In this document: piece by piece, positions 1-11,261 of the stretch
Numbering within the stretch: position 1 is the first letter of the stretch
Layout of the letters: each line of letters starts with the position of its first letter
Origin: Spongilla lacustris
Lineage: Eukaryota; Porifera; Demospongiae; Spongillida; Spongillidae
Length of the DNA: 64,000 bases
Direction: 5' to 3'
NCBI GenBank assembly: GCA_949361645.1
Contig: OX442419.1
Span: 5,156,173-5,220,172 of the forward strand
The notes under the pieces: generated by a model
The model's database searches: none
What the model saw: only the letters and a program-made list of their open reading frames with translations
What the model was told of the DNA's origin: nothing
Program-made: the position numbers and the translations under genes

Positions 1-525
1 TGGTATTGGAGTGTAGTTACTATAAGCTGCATTCAAAGTCAAGTCGCCATTGCTGTTCACCTGTATTGTTCACAGAATAAGCACAATAAGCACATGTATA
101 TTTGGTTCAAGTACATAACATAATAGGATAGCATTTTGTCTACATTGTGTGTAGTCTAGTTGTATGTTTATATTCTACTAGTGTACATGTACTTGCATAT
201 GTCTATGTAACTGTATTATATGATATTATCTGAAGTGAGTTGCGAATTTTGCAATGCTAAATTGCTATGCAATTTAAATTTTTTTAAAGTAAATTATTCC
301 CTGCTGGCCAAAGTTTGTTCTTTTCTCGCTAAAAATAAAGGCCACTACTTTGAAGCACACCCCAATCAAAGTCTTGTGTGATCTATGGGAACCTCACGGT
401 GCCCATAATGCCCCATCACAGCAGAAGGAAACTTAAAGAGCCTGCTAAATTTGGTTATTTCCTCAGCCAAGATTGGTTTGCACGGAAAAGCTTGCAGAAT
501 ACTACATAATAGTTAGACACTGGAA
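1..525. other. AT-rich non-coding stretch
   Basis: I see no convincing open frame, repeat array or structured RNA here. The sequence is AT-rich and ordinary for the intergenic DNA of this window. Confidence 0.5.
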
Positions 526-634
526 CCGAGGGATCTACGTGATTTAGAATCCCCAAGGGCCCTGGGCTGTAGCATCCCGAGCTGTAGCGAGGGCGCTACT
601 AAGGGCCCGAGGGATTCTAAATCACGTGGATCCC
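526..634. repeat. Hairpin-forming inverted repeat
   Basis: The arm at about 528-560 (GGATCTACGTGATTTAGAAT) is repeated inverted at about 602-633 around a GC-rich loop. Two short fragments reading GGGCGGGTAYTCTAA-like sequence follow at about 748 and 975, so this is probably a remnant of a small foldback element. The 400 bases after it (635-1040) hold no gene I can support. Confidence 0.5.
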
Positions 635-1044
635 GAAGGTGACCGTTAAAATTATATTGCGCATGCGTGGTTTCCATATCAACGGTAAAATTTGTTGACT
701 TGCTCGTTGAAGACTTGCCGTCGTGACTCGCGAAGTAGAATACTAGAGGGCGGGTACTCAAGTATGGTGACCCGACTAAGATACTAGAGCATGTACTCCG
801 ATATCAGTCTACCACTTCGAGGATACGGGAAAATAAAGTTCATCGCGGAAAACTGTTGGTGTTCATAGCGCAATTTTACCTTTTTAAATAAAATAAAAAC
901 ATCCGATTAGTTAAGACCTGGCTACATATATAAAATCAACTCTTGTCCCCAGACCGCGGGTATTCTAAGTGCCAGCGGGCGGGTATTCTAAATTCTCTAC
1001 GAAAAATATGGTACCTGCAATGGACCAATCAGATTGCGAGATTC

Positions 1045-3205
1045 CATTATGCTGTAGTCTAATATCTGACGGGCTTGCTCCCCTCAATAATGCTACTTGG
1101 GAACTACTCAAATCAAAACACCCTAGCTCTCCTCCATTCACTCCTCCAGATGGTCCTTACACTCCACTCTCCCTATAGGCCCTGATTTCAACCTCCTACC
1201 CATCATTTACTCCTTCCCAAAGGCCACTGCTACTGGCTTCTCAGGCCTCAAGATACAACATCTAATTGATGCTGCACTAGCAATTCATATTGGCTCTTCC
1301 CTGAGGGATATTGTTAACCTTCTTGCAGCAGGCAAAGCTCCAATGTCAGTTACATTTGTAGCTGGTCAAAGCCTCAATGCTTTGAATAAGTTTAGACGTG
1401 GCTCTCCACCTGAAACCAGGCCTTTTGCTGTTGGGGAATTAACTCTCAGAAGGCTAACAGGAAAATGCTTGTGCTGCATAAAGCATACAGTATTTTTGCG
1501 CCCCTTCAGTTTGGTGTAGCCTGTTATTACAGCACAGAACAAGTGGTACATAGTCTTCGAAAGTGCATTGAGAAACACTGGGGTGATGAGGATTTTGTCG
1601 TGCTAAAAGTAGATATGAGGAATGCTTTCGACAGGCATGTCTATCTGAATGTTCCATATTTTTCCCAGAACTCTTCCCAAGGGCAAGTTAGTGCTATGGT
1701 TCACATCCTTATTTGTGGCACTCCCTAGGACACCTCTTTAAAGGCAGGTGTGAAGCAGCAGGGAGATCCAATAGACCCTTTGTTTTTTGCTTTGGTTCTG
1801 CACAAGGTCATTGCCACTATCAAGGCAGATGATGACTGCCTTTGTCTCATCCTCCAGGCCTGGTACTTGGATGATGGGGTGCTTGCTGGCCCCAAAAAAG
1901 CTGCTCTTCATGCCTTCTCCATAATTGAAGATCTTGGCACATCACTGGGTATTCCTAAAATTATTGAAATGTGAACTCTTCAGCCATGGTGATATGTTCA
2001 CTTCTGTCATGAAAGCTTCATATGTACCACACCTTGATATTCTTGGTGGGGACTATCTGTTCTGGAAGTGTGTTGAATTTATGAAGTTGCCAGAAGATGT
2101 CTCAGACATTGACCAACAGATGACCTTTAATCTGCTGTGTCTTTGCAGTGGCTACTGTAAGATGGTGCATTTAACCAGATCAACCCCCCCCCCCCCCCCC
2201 CGAAGTGCTGCCACAGATTCTTTGAAGGTATTTGACTTGTATAAGGAGCTGCTTCTTGATCTACAGATCTCCCCGAGGCTGCCAGGTGCCAGTCTCAACT
2301 GAGCCTGGCTTTGCCACTGCAGATAAACATGCAATCAATACATAGAACAGCTTTGTCCCTACCTCAGATGCTATCTCTCCAGAATCTGCCATCAAGTCTC
2401 CTCGATGATCACAGAAATCTCTTACCCACAAGCTGGATAATTTGCCTTGTAGTAGCCTGAGTTTGTATGACTCAGCTTCTTCAGCAAACAATGCTCACCT
2501 CCTCTCTGCCTCGGCATTCTTGGCAACTTCATGGGTTTCAGACCTTCCTTCGTGTTAGCCTGGCCTGCATTTGATCCTTGTGAATTCCACACAGCTATTT
2601 CATGGTACAATGTAGCATGGTTTAGAAACCACAAGAGCTTCCTGACGTGTTGTCTACTGTGTCCTCAAAATAGCCTGGGGTACCATGCATTGTCTTGCAG
2701 ATGGGATGGTGACATGGTACTCTGGTATAACCAGCTGCTTGATGCATGCATTTGTAGATTTTTGCCATAAGGCAAACCTTGGAGTGAAGATTGAAGCAGG
2801 TAGTGCACTAACCCTGATCTTACTAGGTCTCGTCCCACCAATGCTTTAGTTAATTGGATAGGTGGGATCTCTGCTGCTTTTGATATGACAGTGACATTTC
2901 CTCTCCCACCCGTGTCACTTTGTGAATCAAGTGTCACTGCAGGAACAGCCACAGTACTGAAAATGCAGAGGAAGCACCACGCAAGTGTAATGCTCTTCGA
3001 TGGAACTGCATCCCTCTTGTTGTGGAGAGCTATGGGAACTGGGGTCTTGTGAAGCAAGGCAGCCTTTCTCCCATTTAGCTTCATGCCAATACTACAGTGC
3101 CAAGGGGAGAGCACACCTAGACTGATGCGATTTATTTTACTTGTGCCATCATATCAAAAACTGAGAATAAGCCTGTAATTTATTCAAGCAAACTCCAATA
3201 TGCAG
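1045..3205 (+). pseudogene. Reverse transcriptase remnant of a non-LTR-type retroelement
   Basis: A decayed reverse transcriptase gene read in several + frames. From N to C one can see a proline-rich segment ending near 1178, then SGLKIQHLIDAA (about 1240), LRRLTGKCLCCI (about 1450), the finger/palm motif KVDMRNAFD (about 1606-1635), the QQGDPIDPLFFALVLHK motif (about 1755-1805) and the catalytic-box equivalent WYLDDGVLAGPK (about 1861-1895). A Cys/His cluster with the pattern C-x2-C then H-x3-C (LGYHALSC) follows at about 2660-2700, then AAFDMTV (about 2875), which in related proteins lies in a nuclease-like C-terminal region. Stops and frame changes (for example 1178, 1725, 1972, 2300) make it a pseudogene. 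A poly-C run at 2186-2202 interrupts it. The same family reappears as a C-terminal fragment near 42.1 kb. The family name (possibly an element with a restriction-like endonuclease) is inferred from memory; the RT identity is firm. Confidence 0.75.
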
Positions 3206-3940
3206 GAGAAGGAACTCTATAGGCCTAGGCTAAAGAGAGTGATGTACATATTCCACCTGAAGAAAGACTTTTTCTGCACTATGATATAAGTAAATTACCA
3301 AATTCTTGGTAATGGCTAGTGCATGCGCGCTAGGACCCATATGGAGAAATCAACGGACACGAAAGTTGCGGTTTGTAAATTTTTGGATTTCATTCCGCGG
3401 TACGTTCCATAGAGAATGTATGGCGTTTTTACTAACTTGATTATTATTTACTTAACTAACAGACCTGCAACTAATCATGCTAATTAAGATATTCCATTAG
3501 TTATAACTAATGAACAGAGGGGGGTTAGAACTTTTGCCACCCTCTGAAACAATTCTACAACTATCCAAATAATATAATATATGAAAAAAAGTGGATGTTG
3601 TCGTGAAGAATTTGGGGACCATTTTTAAAAATAGTAAATCAGTTTTGGTGCAGTAAGGCGCCATTTTTAAATGGCGTTTCTATGTGTTGCCATAGATATT
3701 TAGTAAAATCAAGGATATTCCATAGTTAATAAAATGAGACTAGCCAGCATTTTGCAAAGCTGAAGTCGAGCAGAGGGCGTGGTGGGCCAGGTGCCGACTA
3801 GTACATGCCATGGAATACTAAAAGCTTCGAGTCTGTGTTTTCTACAAGACAGATCGATGTATTGAAATGATGTTAGGCTGCTTACCTCGACCGGCTGCTC
3901 AGACAAGAGATGTAGGCCTACACGTAGCTGTAGCTGGATC
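3206..3940. other. Non-coding, with a diverged inverted-repeat arm
   Basis: No gene seen. Around 3350-3425 the sequence GCGGTTTGTAAATTT followed by CCATAGAGAATGTATGGCG resembles the arms of the foldback family at 11.04 and 52.5-53.8 kb, so this may be another diverged arm. Confidence 0.35.
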
Positions 3941-3966
3941 TGAGCTATCCGAGTGCATCCTGAGGT
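3941..3966. repeat. 26-bp direct repeat, possible LTR end (left copy)
   Basis: A 26-bp segment beginning TGAGCTATCCGAGTGCATCC occurs here and again, identical, at 5960-5985. Here it is followed within a few bases by GGGCGACGAGGGT, close to the primer-binding site of the intact LTR element at 26.1 kb, and then by a gag-like frame. That order (LTR end, PBS, gag) suggests the 3' edge of a 5' LTR. Sequence before the 26 bp differs between the two copies, so a full LTR pair is not demonstrated. Confidence 0.45.
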
Positions 3967-4004
3967 CTACAGGGCGACGAGGGTGCATGGGATAGCTAAG
4001 AAGG

Positions 4005-4800
4005 ATGGCAGGGGAGTGTGACGCGTCAACGGAAGACTGGTTGAGTTAATACGTCGAGCGGCTAGAACATTTCTTCCTGGCAAATAAAGTGGAAGCCGAA
4101 CAGAAAAAGGACGCTTTCCTCGCCTGTATACATTTGGCCTGCTCCGAGCGCTCGTAGCACCCCAGAAATTGAAAGACCGAACGTACGAGCAACTGGTCGC
4201 AGCCTTAACGACACACGTAGCGCCTAAACCTCTAGTCATCGCAGAACGTACGGTTCCACAAACGGGACAAAAGGAGGGATATGTGGTATGCAGCAAGTTT
4301 GCAGAACTGTGCGTTTGGTGCGACGTTATCAGAGACGCTGAGAGACAGGGTGTTCTTTGGTATGAGGGACGAGGGGGTACAGAAGAGACTCCTCACAAAG
4401 GCAGACCTCACTTTTGCCAAGGTGCTGGAGACAGCGGAAATAGCGGAAAGGGAGACTAAAGACGCGCAGAACAGTTGCAGAGTGTCACAAAACAGGAACA
4501 AGACTGAAGTACATCAAGTGGCAGCACCACCAAGAAGGGGGAGACCGTCAGGCCTAGGGGCTTGCAACAGGTGTGGAGGAGCGCATGATACTCAACAGTG
4601 CAAGTTCAGAAACAAAGTTTGCAGGAAATGGGGGCAAATTGAGAGGGCGTGTTGTGCAAAGAAAAGGGCAGAAGGAACAGGTGTTGGAAAGGGTGTACCC
4701 ACTAGAGACCACTCTGTGAAGGAACTAAAGGGGGACGATGAAACCAATGAAGAATGGGACAGACTGAAATGGGGATCACTACATGGCCTAGCAAAAGACA
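4005..4800 (+). pseudogene. Ty3-type gag remnant
   Basis: A diverged relative of the gag at 25.1-26.1 kb, on the opposite strand. It begins at an ATG at 4005 (MAGECDASTEDW) and shares the series KKDAFLACI, APKPLVIAER, LRDRVFFGMRDEGVQKRLL and AEIAERE with that gag. A zinc-knuckle region follows at about 4563-4650 (CNRCGGAHDTQQC), with a second knuckle reduced to CRKWGQIERAC, which has lost the usual glycine/histidine spacing. A stop occurs about 50 bases after the ATG and at least two frame changes are needed (near 4130 and 4270), so it is not functional. No protease or RT follows on this strand; the sequence runs into the CCTGTAC repeat block. Confidence 0.8.
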
Positions 4801-4892
4801 AGAGATATGGAATGAAACAGAGGACAATGGGTAAACCTATATGTATGTGGAGTTCATCATGAATGAACAACTGCTATGTATCAATACAATTG

Positions 4893-5440
4893 GTTGTACC
4901 CCAAATTGTACAGGCCTGTACAATTTTATAGGCCTGTACCACTGTACAGGCCACTACCCCTCCCTGTACACGCCATTACCCTTGTGCAGGCCTGCACCCC
5001 TGTACAAGCCTGTACCCTTGTATAGTCCTGTACACCCCCCCCCCCCCCCCCCCCAAGTACAGGCCTGTACCCCTGTCCAGGCCACTACCCCTCCCTGTAC
5101 ACGCCATTACCCTTGTACAGGCCTGCACCCCTGTACAAGCCTGTACCCTTGTACAGTCCTGTACCCCCCACCCACCCCAGTACAGGCCTGTACCCCTGTC
5201 CAGGCTTGTACCCCTCCCTGCATGTACACGCCTTTACCCCTGTACAAGCCTGTACCCACTGTACAGTCCTGTAAACCCCCCCCCCCCCCGCCAGTACAGG
5301 CCTGTACCCCTGTCCAGGCTTGTATCCCTGTACCCCTCCTTGAACATGCCTGTATCCCTGAGCAGGCCTGTACCCCTCCGTGAACAGTGGTACAGGCCTA
5401 TACCTCTCCCTGTACCCTTTCACAGGATTGTACTGCTGTG
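4893..5440. repeat. CCTGTACCCCTGTACA-type degenerate tandem repeat
   Basis: About 550 bp built from repeats of CCTGTACCCYTGTACARG with interspersed ACACGCCATTACCC segments and two long poly-C runs (about 5033-5054 and 5276-5288). GTAC palindromes recur every 8-18 bases. Long open frames on both strands here (TPVQACTP-type peptides) are products of the repeat. Confidence 0.85.
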
Positions 5441-5464
5441 CATGTATAGTTCATGTCTCTACTC

Positions 5465-5885
5465 AAAGCATGGCTTTATAACCGGACCTCTTCTGTAGTT
5501 TTGGGTGGCCATCACTCCTGAATAGACTGAAACACCCTTGCTAACACCAGGTCCCTTAATTGTTGTTGTTCTTCGTAATTCTGCCACCTCGACCAGGAGG
5601 GTTTGTTAGTTGGGAATGTCCCTCCTTCCTCCTCGTCCATTTGTGCCATCTGCATGTCGGCCACCACTGGGAGACGTGAAAGTGCATCAGCATTTGTGTG
5701 CTGAGTGGTACTCTTGTACCTGATATCAAGACAGGGCTAGCCTACCGCATATACCAATGCAACCGTGCTGCTGTCACTGCTGGTAATCCCTTTTCAGGGT
5801 TGAGAATGGACAACAAGGGATGGTGGTCTGTCACCAGTGTGAAATGGGGAGGAACTGTGATGTCCGGAAACATTCAGTGATTAGA
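5465..5885 (-). pseudogene. Ty3-type RNase H remnant
   Basis: Read on the minus strand, this stretch gives FTLVTDHHPLLSILNPEKG (about 5840-5780), then after a stop and frame change NADALSRLPVVA (about 5690-5655). In the intact element at 23.5-23.9 kb the matching positions read FTLVTDHKPLTSLFNPG and NADALSRLPL. These are the RNase H/connection signatures of Ty3-type pol. It lies in the opposite orientation to the gag remnant at 4.0-4.8 kb, so the two are either parts of different insertions or a rearranged element. No integrase or RT catalytic box is visible. Confidence 0.75.
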
Positions 5886-5959
5886 GATATATAGGATCAC
5901 GTGTGTGAATGTGATTACGTGTATGATTCAGTATAATGAATGAATGGTTGTTGATGTTG

Positions 5960-5985
5960 TGAGCTATCCGAGTGCATCCTGAGGT
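5960..5985. repeat. 26-bp direct repeat, possible LTR end (right copy)
   Basis: Identical to 3941-3966. If both are LTR ends they would bracket a roughly 2-kb collapsed element containing the gag and RNase H remnants. Confidence 0.4.
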
Positions 5986-6483
5986 ATCGAGTGTCTGAGA
6001 AACAAACCAGCCTAGGACGCCATTGCATGTGGTTGAATATTTTGAAACATGATCACATGTACATGTACAACAGTGCTTTGTTGTGACACCTGCAGTTAAA
6101 TTAACACAACAGTAACGCTACATTACATCCATAGTGACATCCATGCACATGCACTGTTCCTTCTGATTGTTCCTGCAGCTAGTGAGCGTTGTATGTAAAA
6201 AAATCAATTTAAGCTGACACTTGAACTCCCTGAAATAAAAATGTAGTGATTACTAGAACACACCTGAACACACATATTGCATACTGTAGAAGAGAACAGG
6301 TTAACTTACGTCCTTTTCTTCAACCCAATATAAGTGTCTTCTTAAAACCACTTTACAACACTGGAAAGCATGGTATTATTCAGTTTTATTTTGTTTTTAA
6401 AAAACAAACCCAGCTAGCTTACCTTTTTCCTTTCATACACAATCCTTTCAGTCTGATAGTACTGCATTTGACATGCGCTATAA
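5986..6483. other. Non-coding stretch
   Basis: Nothing recognisable. The short open frames here have no family-like motifs and no splice-site support. Confidence 0.4.
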
Positions 6484-6650
6484 GATGAGAGCCAGGGCCA
6501 GCGGGGTGAATGGAGATAAGGGGAGGAAAGGAGAGAGGAGTGAGAGTGATGGGAGGGAGGGGGAGGTAGGAAAATTGACGGGATGAGGAGGGAGGGAGAT
6601 GGAAGGGGAGGTAAGGAAATTGAATGGAGGAGGAAAAGAGAAAGTATTAT
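6484..6650. repeat. Polypurine tract
   Basis: About 165 bp that are almost entirely A and G on the + strand (GGGAGG and GGAGA repeats). The matching minus-strand frames (PPLPS-type peptides) are low complexity. Confidence 0.8.
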
Positions 6651-7040
6651 TTGTTTTTTTTTGTACAGGTTGTGGTGGCAGTTTGTATATGCCAAAACAT
6701 TGAGTGTCTGACTGGCTAAATACAATTGAGGGATTCATGAAAGTTTGTGTTATGATGTTCTACTTCCATTGCTGCAGTATTATTGTAGGAAGTCTTCCCT
6801 TCATATGTACAGTTAAATGGCATGTTTGTGAACCCTGGATTAATTGACAAAACAGCAAGTGACATGCCACGTGTACACCAGGGGGTAGGTACGGTAAATC
6901 CCTGGTATTATAGGAAGTACTTGCATGTAATGGTGTGCTTCTTGTACACGTAACATCTGTAGCAAATGCATGACTGGAAACCGTAAGTGATACTGGCAGA
7001 TGTTGCCTATTCCTGCCTCCTCCTCCCCCACGTTCAGCTG

Positions 7041-7138
<98 letters not shown>

Positions 7139-7158
7139 ACATGTATGTGTGTGTGTAC
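7041..7158. repeat. (TG)n microsatellite
   Basis: Dinucleotide repeat interrupted once by GCATG at about 7077 and ending in TATGTACATGTATG. The open frames on both strands are artefacts of the repeat. Confidence 0.95.
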
Positions 7159-7593
7159 ATAAACACCTGCTGATCCTATCTTATTTCGATGTTGTTTGTA
7201 CAAAGTAACAAAGGCCCAATGTTATGAATTTTGTTGTGTGGCCAGACTGTGCTGATAAAAGGTCTAGGTCTGTACATGTACATACAGTGAATAATCTCAT
7301 GCACAATGCCATGCATCTTTGTGCAAATACAACCCCTAGGCCTGGTTTTGCTGGTTGTCCTAGGGAAAAGCTGTGTCCTGGAAGTTCATAGTATGTTAAC
7401 AGATGTGCAGCACTACTACTTGTGTCCATACATGTACATGTATGTACATTTTTGATGAGCCCCAGGGTTATTCTATTGCCTGTCTACTTGTTGCCAGCTA
7501 GGCTTGGAGTACTACAGTTGAGAGCCTTACTGTTGACAGTAATGAGAGCAAGGTACTACATGTAATGCCGTGCATACTAAAAATGAAAACCTT
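7159..7593. other. Non-coding, rich in ACATGTACATG
   Basis: No gene seen. The palindromic octamer ACATGTAC and extensions of it recur here and in the following kilobases (for example 7270, 7430-7448, 7755-7770, 8030). Confidence 0.5.
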
Positions 7594-7735
7594 TAGGGAA
7601 GGCCAACAATATAGGGAGAAGGCCACTTATAGGGAGAAGGCCAACTGTATAGGGAGAAGGCCACTGTATAGGGAGAAGGCCAACTGTATAGGGAGAAGGC
7701 CACTGTATAGGGAGAAGGCCAACTGACCAACAGTA
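7594..7735. repeat. 20-bp minisatellite, minor block
   Basis: Seven or so units of TATAGGGAGAAGGCCAACTG, alternating 20-bp and 18-bp variants (the shorter lack AA in the CCAACTG part). It is the same unit as the major block at 9.3-10.0 kb, in the same orientation. Confidence 0.9.
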
Positions 7736-8859
7736 TAGTATATATGTATAACATGTACATGTACATGTAAGTTGTCAAGGGAGGTGTGTCCATATATGTA
7801 TGTACGAAGTGGGCCCATAAGGTTATTCTATTTGTGATAACTAATGCAAACACTAAATGGGCATGGCATGTATGAAGCTTTGGCATAGCCCCAGAACCAT
7901 TATCCCTTGTTAGGCCAGTAGGGGCCAAAACCAGCTTAAGGCTGGCTTGTGGTTTCCTTGTCCACACAATGGATGTGGTTGCTTTGCAAAACTTAGGTAA
8001 CCACTAACTATCTTTGAAGTACCACTGCATGTACATGTAGTGACCTACAGCCAAAAAAGTTGCATGAAGGGCATACGATGACTTGGCTACATACATGTAT
8101 AGAAGGGTTAAGGTTACCACACGTACATGTAGGTAACATGTTGCATGCAACTCAAATGAATATAGCGCATGGTAGCCTTTTAAAGCACAGCCTCATATGC
8201 AAATGTAGTAATATTAAATTTACCAGAACTTTTGTGTAGGTAGTCAGGGTTAGGGTTTATACCTGTATCTGGTAGCCACCAGATGAGAGCATTTTTGAAA
8301 TTAGTCCTGGGTACATATACTAGGTACAGGATTATGTAACAGTAGATGGTGTCTATAAAGATAGACAATAGTACATGTAACAAAGAGTACATGTACAAGT
8401 TAATGTACCTCTCCAGGCCCTTAAACAGAAGTACTTTAACATGCATGTTCAAAGACTTCTGATGGAGCCGTCACCCAAGTGATGCATTGTATGTGTACAA
8501 AGGATACCTCCCCCCTTTCTGGGGGATTTGGAGAGGTGATCCAATGACACCACCAACACCCCTCCAGGGGAGTGAGGAAGTGTTCTCAACACCAATGCAT
8601 GCAAAGAAAAATTAGCATGTCCAAAAATACCATGCGTACTCTAGTGCATGTAACCACCATCACAATAGCCCCCAAACAGCCATTCACACACCTGTTATCT
8701 GTCGTCACTGTGTTCAAAGGACTGGGGAAGTAGCCAGACCAGTAAATACTTTGGTTTGTAGTACTGCAGTTAGTAGGTCTTCATTGATCCTCTGCTCCTC
8801 CAGTAGTATGGTAGCTCTCTCCTGGTAGATTGTTGTGTCTTGTTGTGGTTGTACAGCAA

Positions 8860-8862
<3 letters not shown>
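7736..8862. other. Non-coding stretch
   Basis: AT-rich sequence with scattered ACATGTAC palindromes. No supported gene, RNA or element end. Confidence 0.45.
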
Positions 8863-8917
<55 letters not shown>

Positions 8918-8943
8918 TGTGTGTGTGTGCGTGTGTGTTTGTG
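8863..8943. repeat. (TG)n microsatellite
   Basis: Nearly pure TG dinucleotides with single TATG and TGCG interruptions near the 3' end. Confidence 0.95.
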
Positions 8944-9285
8944 TCCAAATTATTATTATTTATATCTGATGTATATGGATGTACATGTAAGTACCACTGT
9001 GTACAGGTATATGTGTGGACATCATTGGTGTGTGTGCCCATGTTTGAAGCACACAATACACAGCTCTACATCAGCGTGTGTAGTGTGCACATGATGGAGA
9101 CACTTGTGAATATGTGCATCGCCACCAGTAGAGCTACTACATTGAGTGTCCACACTGTAACTGAGCGTGCGTGACTTGCTGGAAGTGTCCATGCACGTGT
9201 GTGGTGTGTGTGTCCCACAGGTCAGCTATACACATGGTAAACAAAGGGACAGAGATGCTACACAAATGGACAATGCTCAGTGGTT

Positions 9286-10042
9286 CATATAGGGAGAAAG
9301 CCAATAGTATAGGGAGAAGGCCAACTGTATAGGAAATAGTATAGGGATAAGGCCGACAGTACACATGTAGGTAGAAAGTCAACAGTATAGGGAGAAAGCC
9401 AACAGCATAGGGAGACGGCCAACTGTATAGGGATAAGGTCAACCATATAGAGAGAAGGGTCAACAGTATAGGGAGAAGGCCAAGAGTATAGGGAGAAGGC
9501 CAACAGTATAGAGAGAAGGCCAACAGTATAGGGAGAAGGCCAACCGTATAGAGAGAAGGCCACCAGCATAGGAAGAAGGCCAACAGTACAGGGAGAAGGC
9601 CAACAGTATAGGGAGAAGGCCAACAGTATAGGGAGAAGGCCAAGAGTATATAGGGAGAAGGCTAACAGTATAGGGAGAAGGCCAATGTATAGGGAGAAGG
9701 CTAACAGTATAGGGAAAAGGCCAATGTATAGGGAGAAGGCCAATGTATAGGGAGAAGGGCCAACAGTATAGGGAGAAGGCCAACTGTATATAGGGAGAAG
9801 GCCAACTGTATAGGGAGCAGGCCAACAGTATAGGGAGAAGGCCAACAGTATAGGGAGAAGGCCAACTGTATAGCGAGAAGGCCAACAGTATAGGGAGCAG
9901 GCCAACAGTATAGCGAGAAGGCCACCAGTCTAACACTACAGGAAGAAGACCAACAGTATAAGGAGACGGGCAATTAACGGTCCGGGAGAAGGCCAACAGT
10001 ACAGGGAGAATTCCATACAGTACTAGTATAAGGAGAAGGCCA
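9286..10042. repeat. 20-bp minisatellite, major block
   Basis: Roughly 35 tandem units with consensus TATAGGGAGAAGGCCAACAG. Most are 20 bp, with some 18-22 bp variants and decay toward both edges. Because 20 is not a multiple of 3 and the unit has no stop on the minus strand, all three minus frames stay open, giving a 20-residue peptide period (GLLPIL, FSLYCW and PSPYTV in turn). This explains three overlapping 170-200 codon frames, and none is likely to be a gene. Confidence 0.95.
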
Positions 10043-10576
10043 TATCTCCTCCCCCTTCACTGCATCGAATATATGCCTGTTCTGCACATACTAAATTCAC
10101 ACAGTATACTCACCAAAACACTTGAATCTCAGAAGTTGAAATCATGCAGGGCAATCCGTTTATTGCTGCCTCCACATCTCCAAAGCTACGATTGTGTATT
10201 ATCATTAATAATTCATCTGCAATTAACAGTTAACTAGTTGCAACGTACGCAATAACTGTAACATAATCCCAGATGACGCAAGGTATTACGTTATGACATA
10301 TTGTTTATGAATAAATTATGCGCGGTAGAAATTAATTTTTTGTCTTGATTTTACTACACGAATGGTTCATTTCATAATTATATAAAACACAGATTCACAA
10401 TCAGACCGATTTATACTAAATTATAAATGTGTTTAAAATTCAATTTAAAAATAAAAGCATGATGACCGCCTATGAATGGGCCATTTCTCCATATGCTTGC
10501 CAATGGACACCAGGCCCAAGGCCTTTCATCAATATATATAAATATATACTGTTGTTCCGATCATGCAAAAACTTAC
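10043..10576. other. AT-rich non-coding stretch
   Basis: No gene or repeat recognised. Confidence 0.4.
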
Positions 10577-10778
10577 GAATATATTTGTGTATGGAATTCC
10601 AAAAAAAATGGTGGTTCAGGTAGCGGTATTGCACTGGACGAGTTATCATCACTGGGAGGCAATACGGCATCACCAACAGCTGACCATACGAATAGAATGA
10701 GCTCAGCGGGATTGCAGCTCCAAATGGAATGCACAGCATCAACAATAGACCACACACTGCCATGCAAACAGTTCGACT
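10577..10778 (-). CDS. Candidate internal exon, function unknown
   Basis: On the minus strand a 202-base segment is open from an acceptor (TTTCAG before 10778) to a strong donor (GTAAGT after 10577). The open frame begins SNCLHGSVWSIVDAVHS and continues through LPPSDDNSSSAIPLPEPPF. An overlapping frame starts with ATG at 10793 and has a signal-peptide-like segment (CMAVCGLLLMLCIPFGAAI), but it would make the acceptor irrelevant. I cannot tell which frame, if either, is used. No domain is recognised and I find no neighbouring exons. Confidence 0.3.
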
Positions 10779-11040
10779 CTGAAATTGAGACATGGGAATA
10801 TAATAATTTTTGCTGGTAATTACGCCACGTAAATAAACAAAATATTTATTTTCTTCACAATGGTAATTATTCTGTACTTGCTTAGACGTTATAGCAACAA
10901 TCTCACTGAACTATGAAGATTTATCTGTGTGACATGAATGTTATAAGCAGGTGTGATTATGATATATGAACTTAAAAAAATAATTCCATTAACCCACGGC
11001 ATTCTTTAACTAAAATTAAGACAAAAACATATCCGTTAAG

Positions 11041-11140
11041 TAATTAATGCGCGGTTTGCAAATTAACGAATATAATATACAATGTATACATGTATATCTT
11101 CTCATAGACATGTATGGGGTACTTCAATACCGTAGCTTTT
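11041..11140. repeat. Single arm of a foldback element family
   Basis: GCGGTTTGCAAATTAACGAA, then CATAGACATGTATGGGGTAC and TTCAATACC, matches in order the arms of the nested inverted repeat at 52.47-53.77 kb. The preceding 70 bases (ACATATCCGTTAAGTAATTA) match the right flank of that element near 53.78-53.81 kb. Only one arm is seen here. Confidence 0.6.
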
Positions 11141-11261
11141 TTTTCCACCACATTAATCAGATTAATGCACTCATTGTATTAAAGTGTGTACATGTCAAAT
11201 CTGCCAGTTTATTGAAATGGTGTTATCACGGAGGAAAGTGCCCGTCGGAATAAATAATAAT

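Noticed and set aside
4841..5423. 180- and 112-codon frames on both strands
   Set aside because: Generated by CCTGTAC-type repeats.
9137..9996. Three overlapping 170-200 codon minus-strand frames
   Set aside because: They arise from a stop-free 20-bp tandem repeat read in three frames; the peptide period is exactly one unit per frame cycle.
9286..10042. CRISPR-like repeat array
   Set aside because: The units are directly contiguous with no unique spacers, and the context is eukaryotic.
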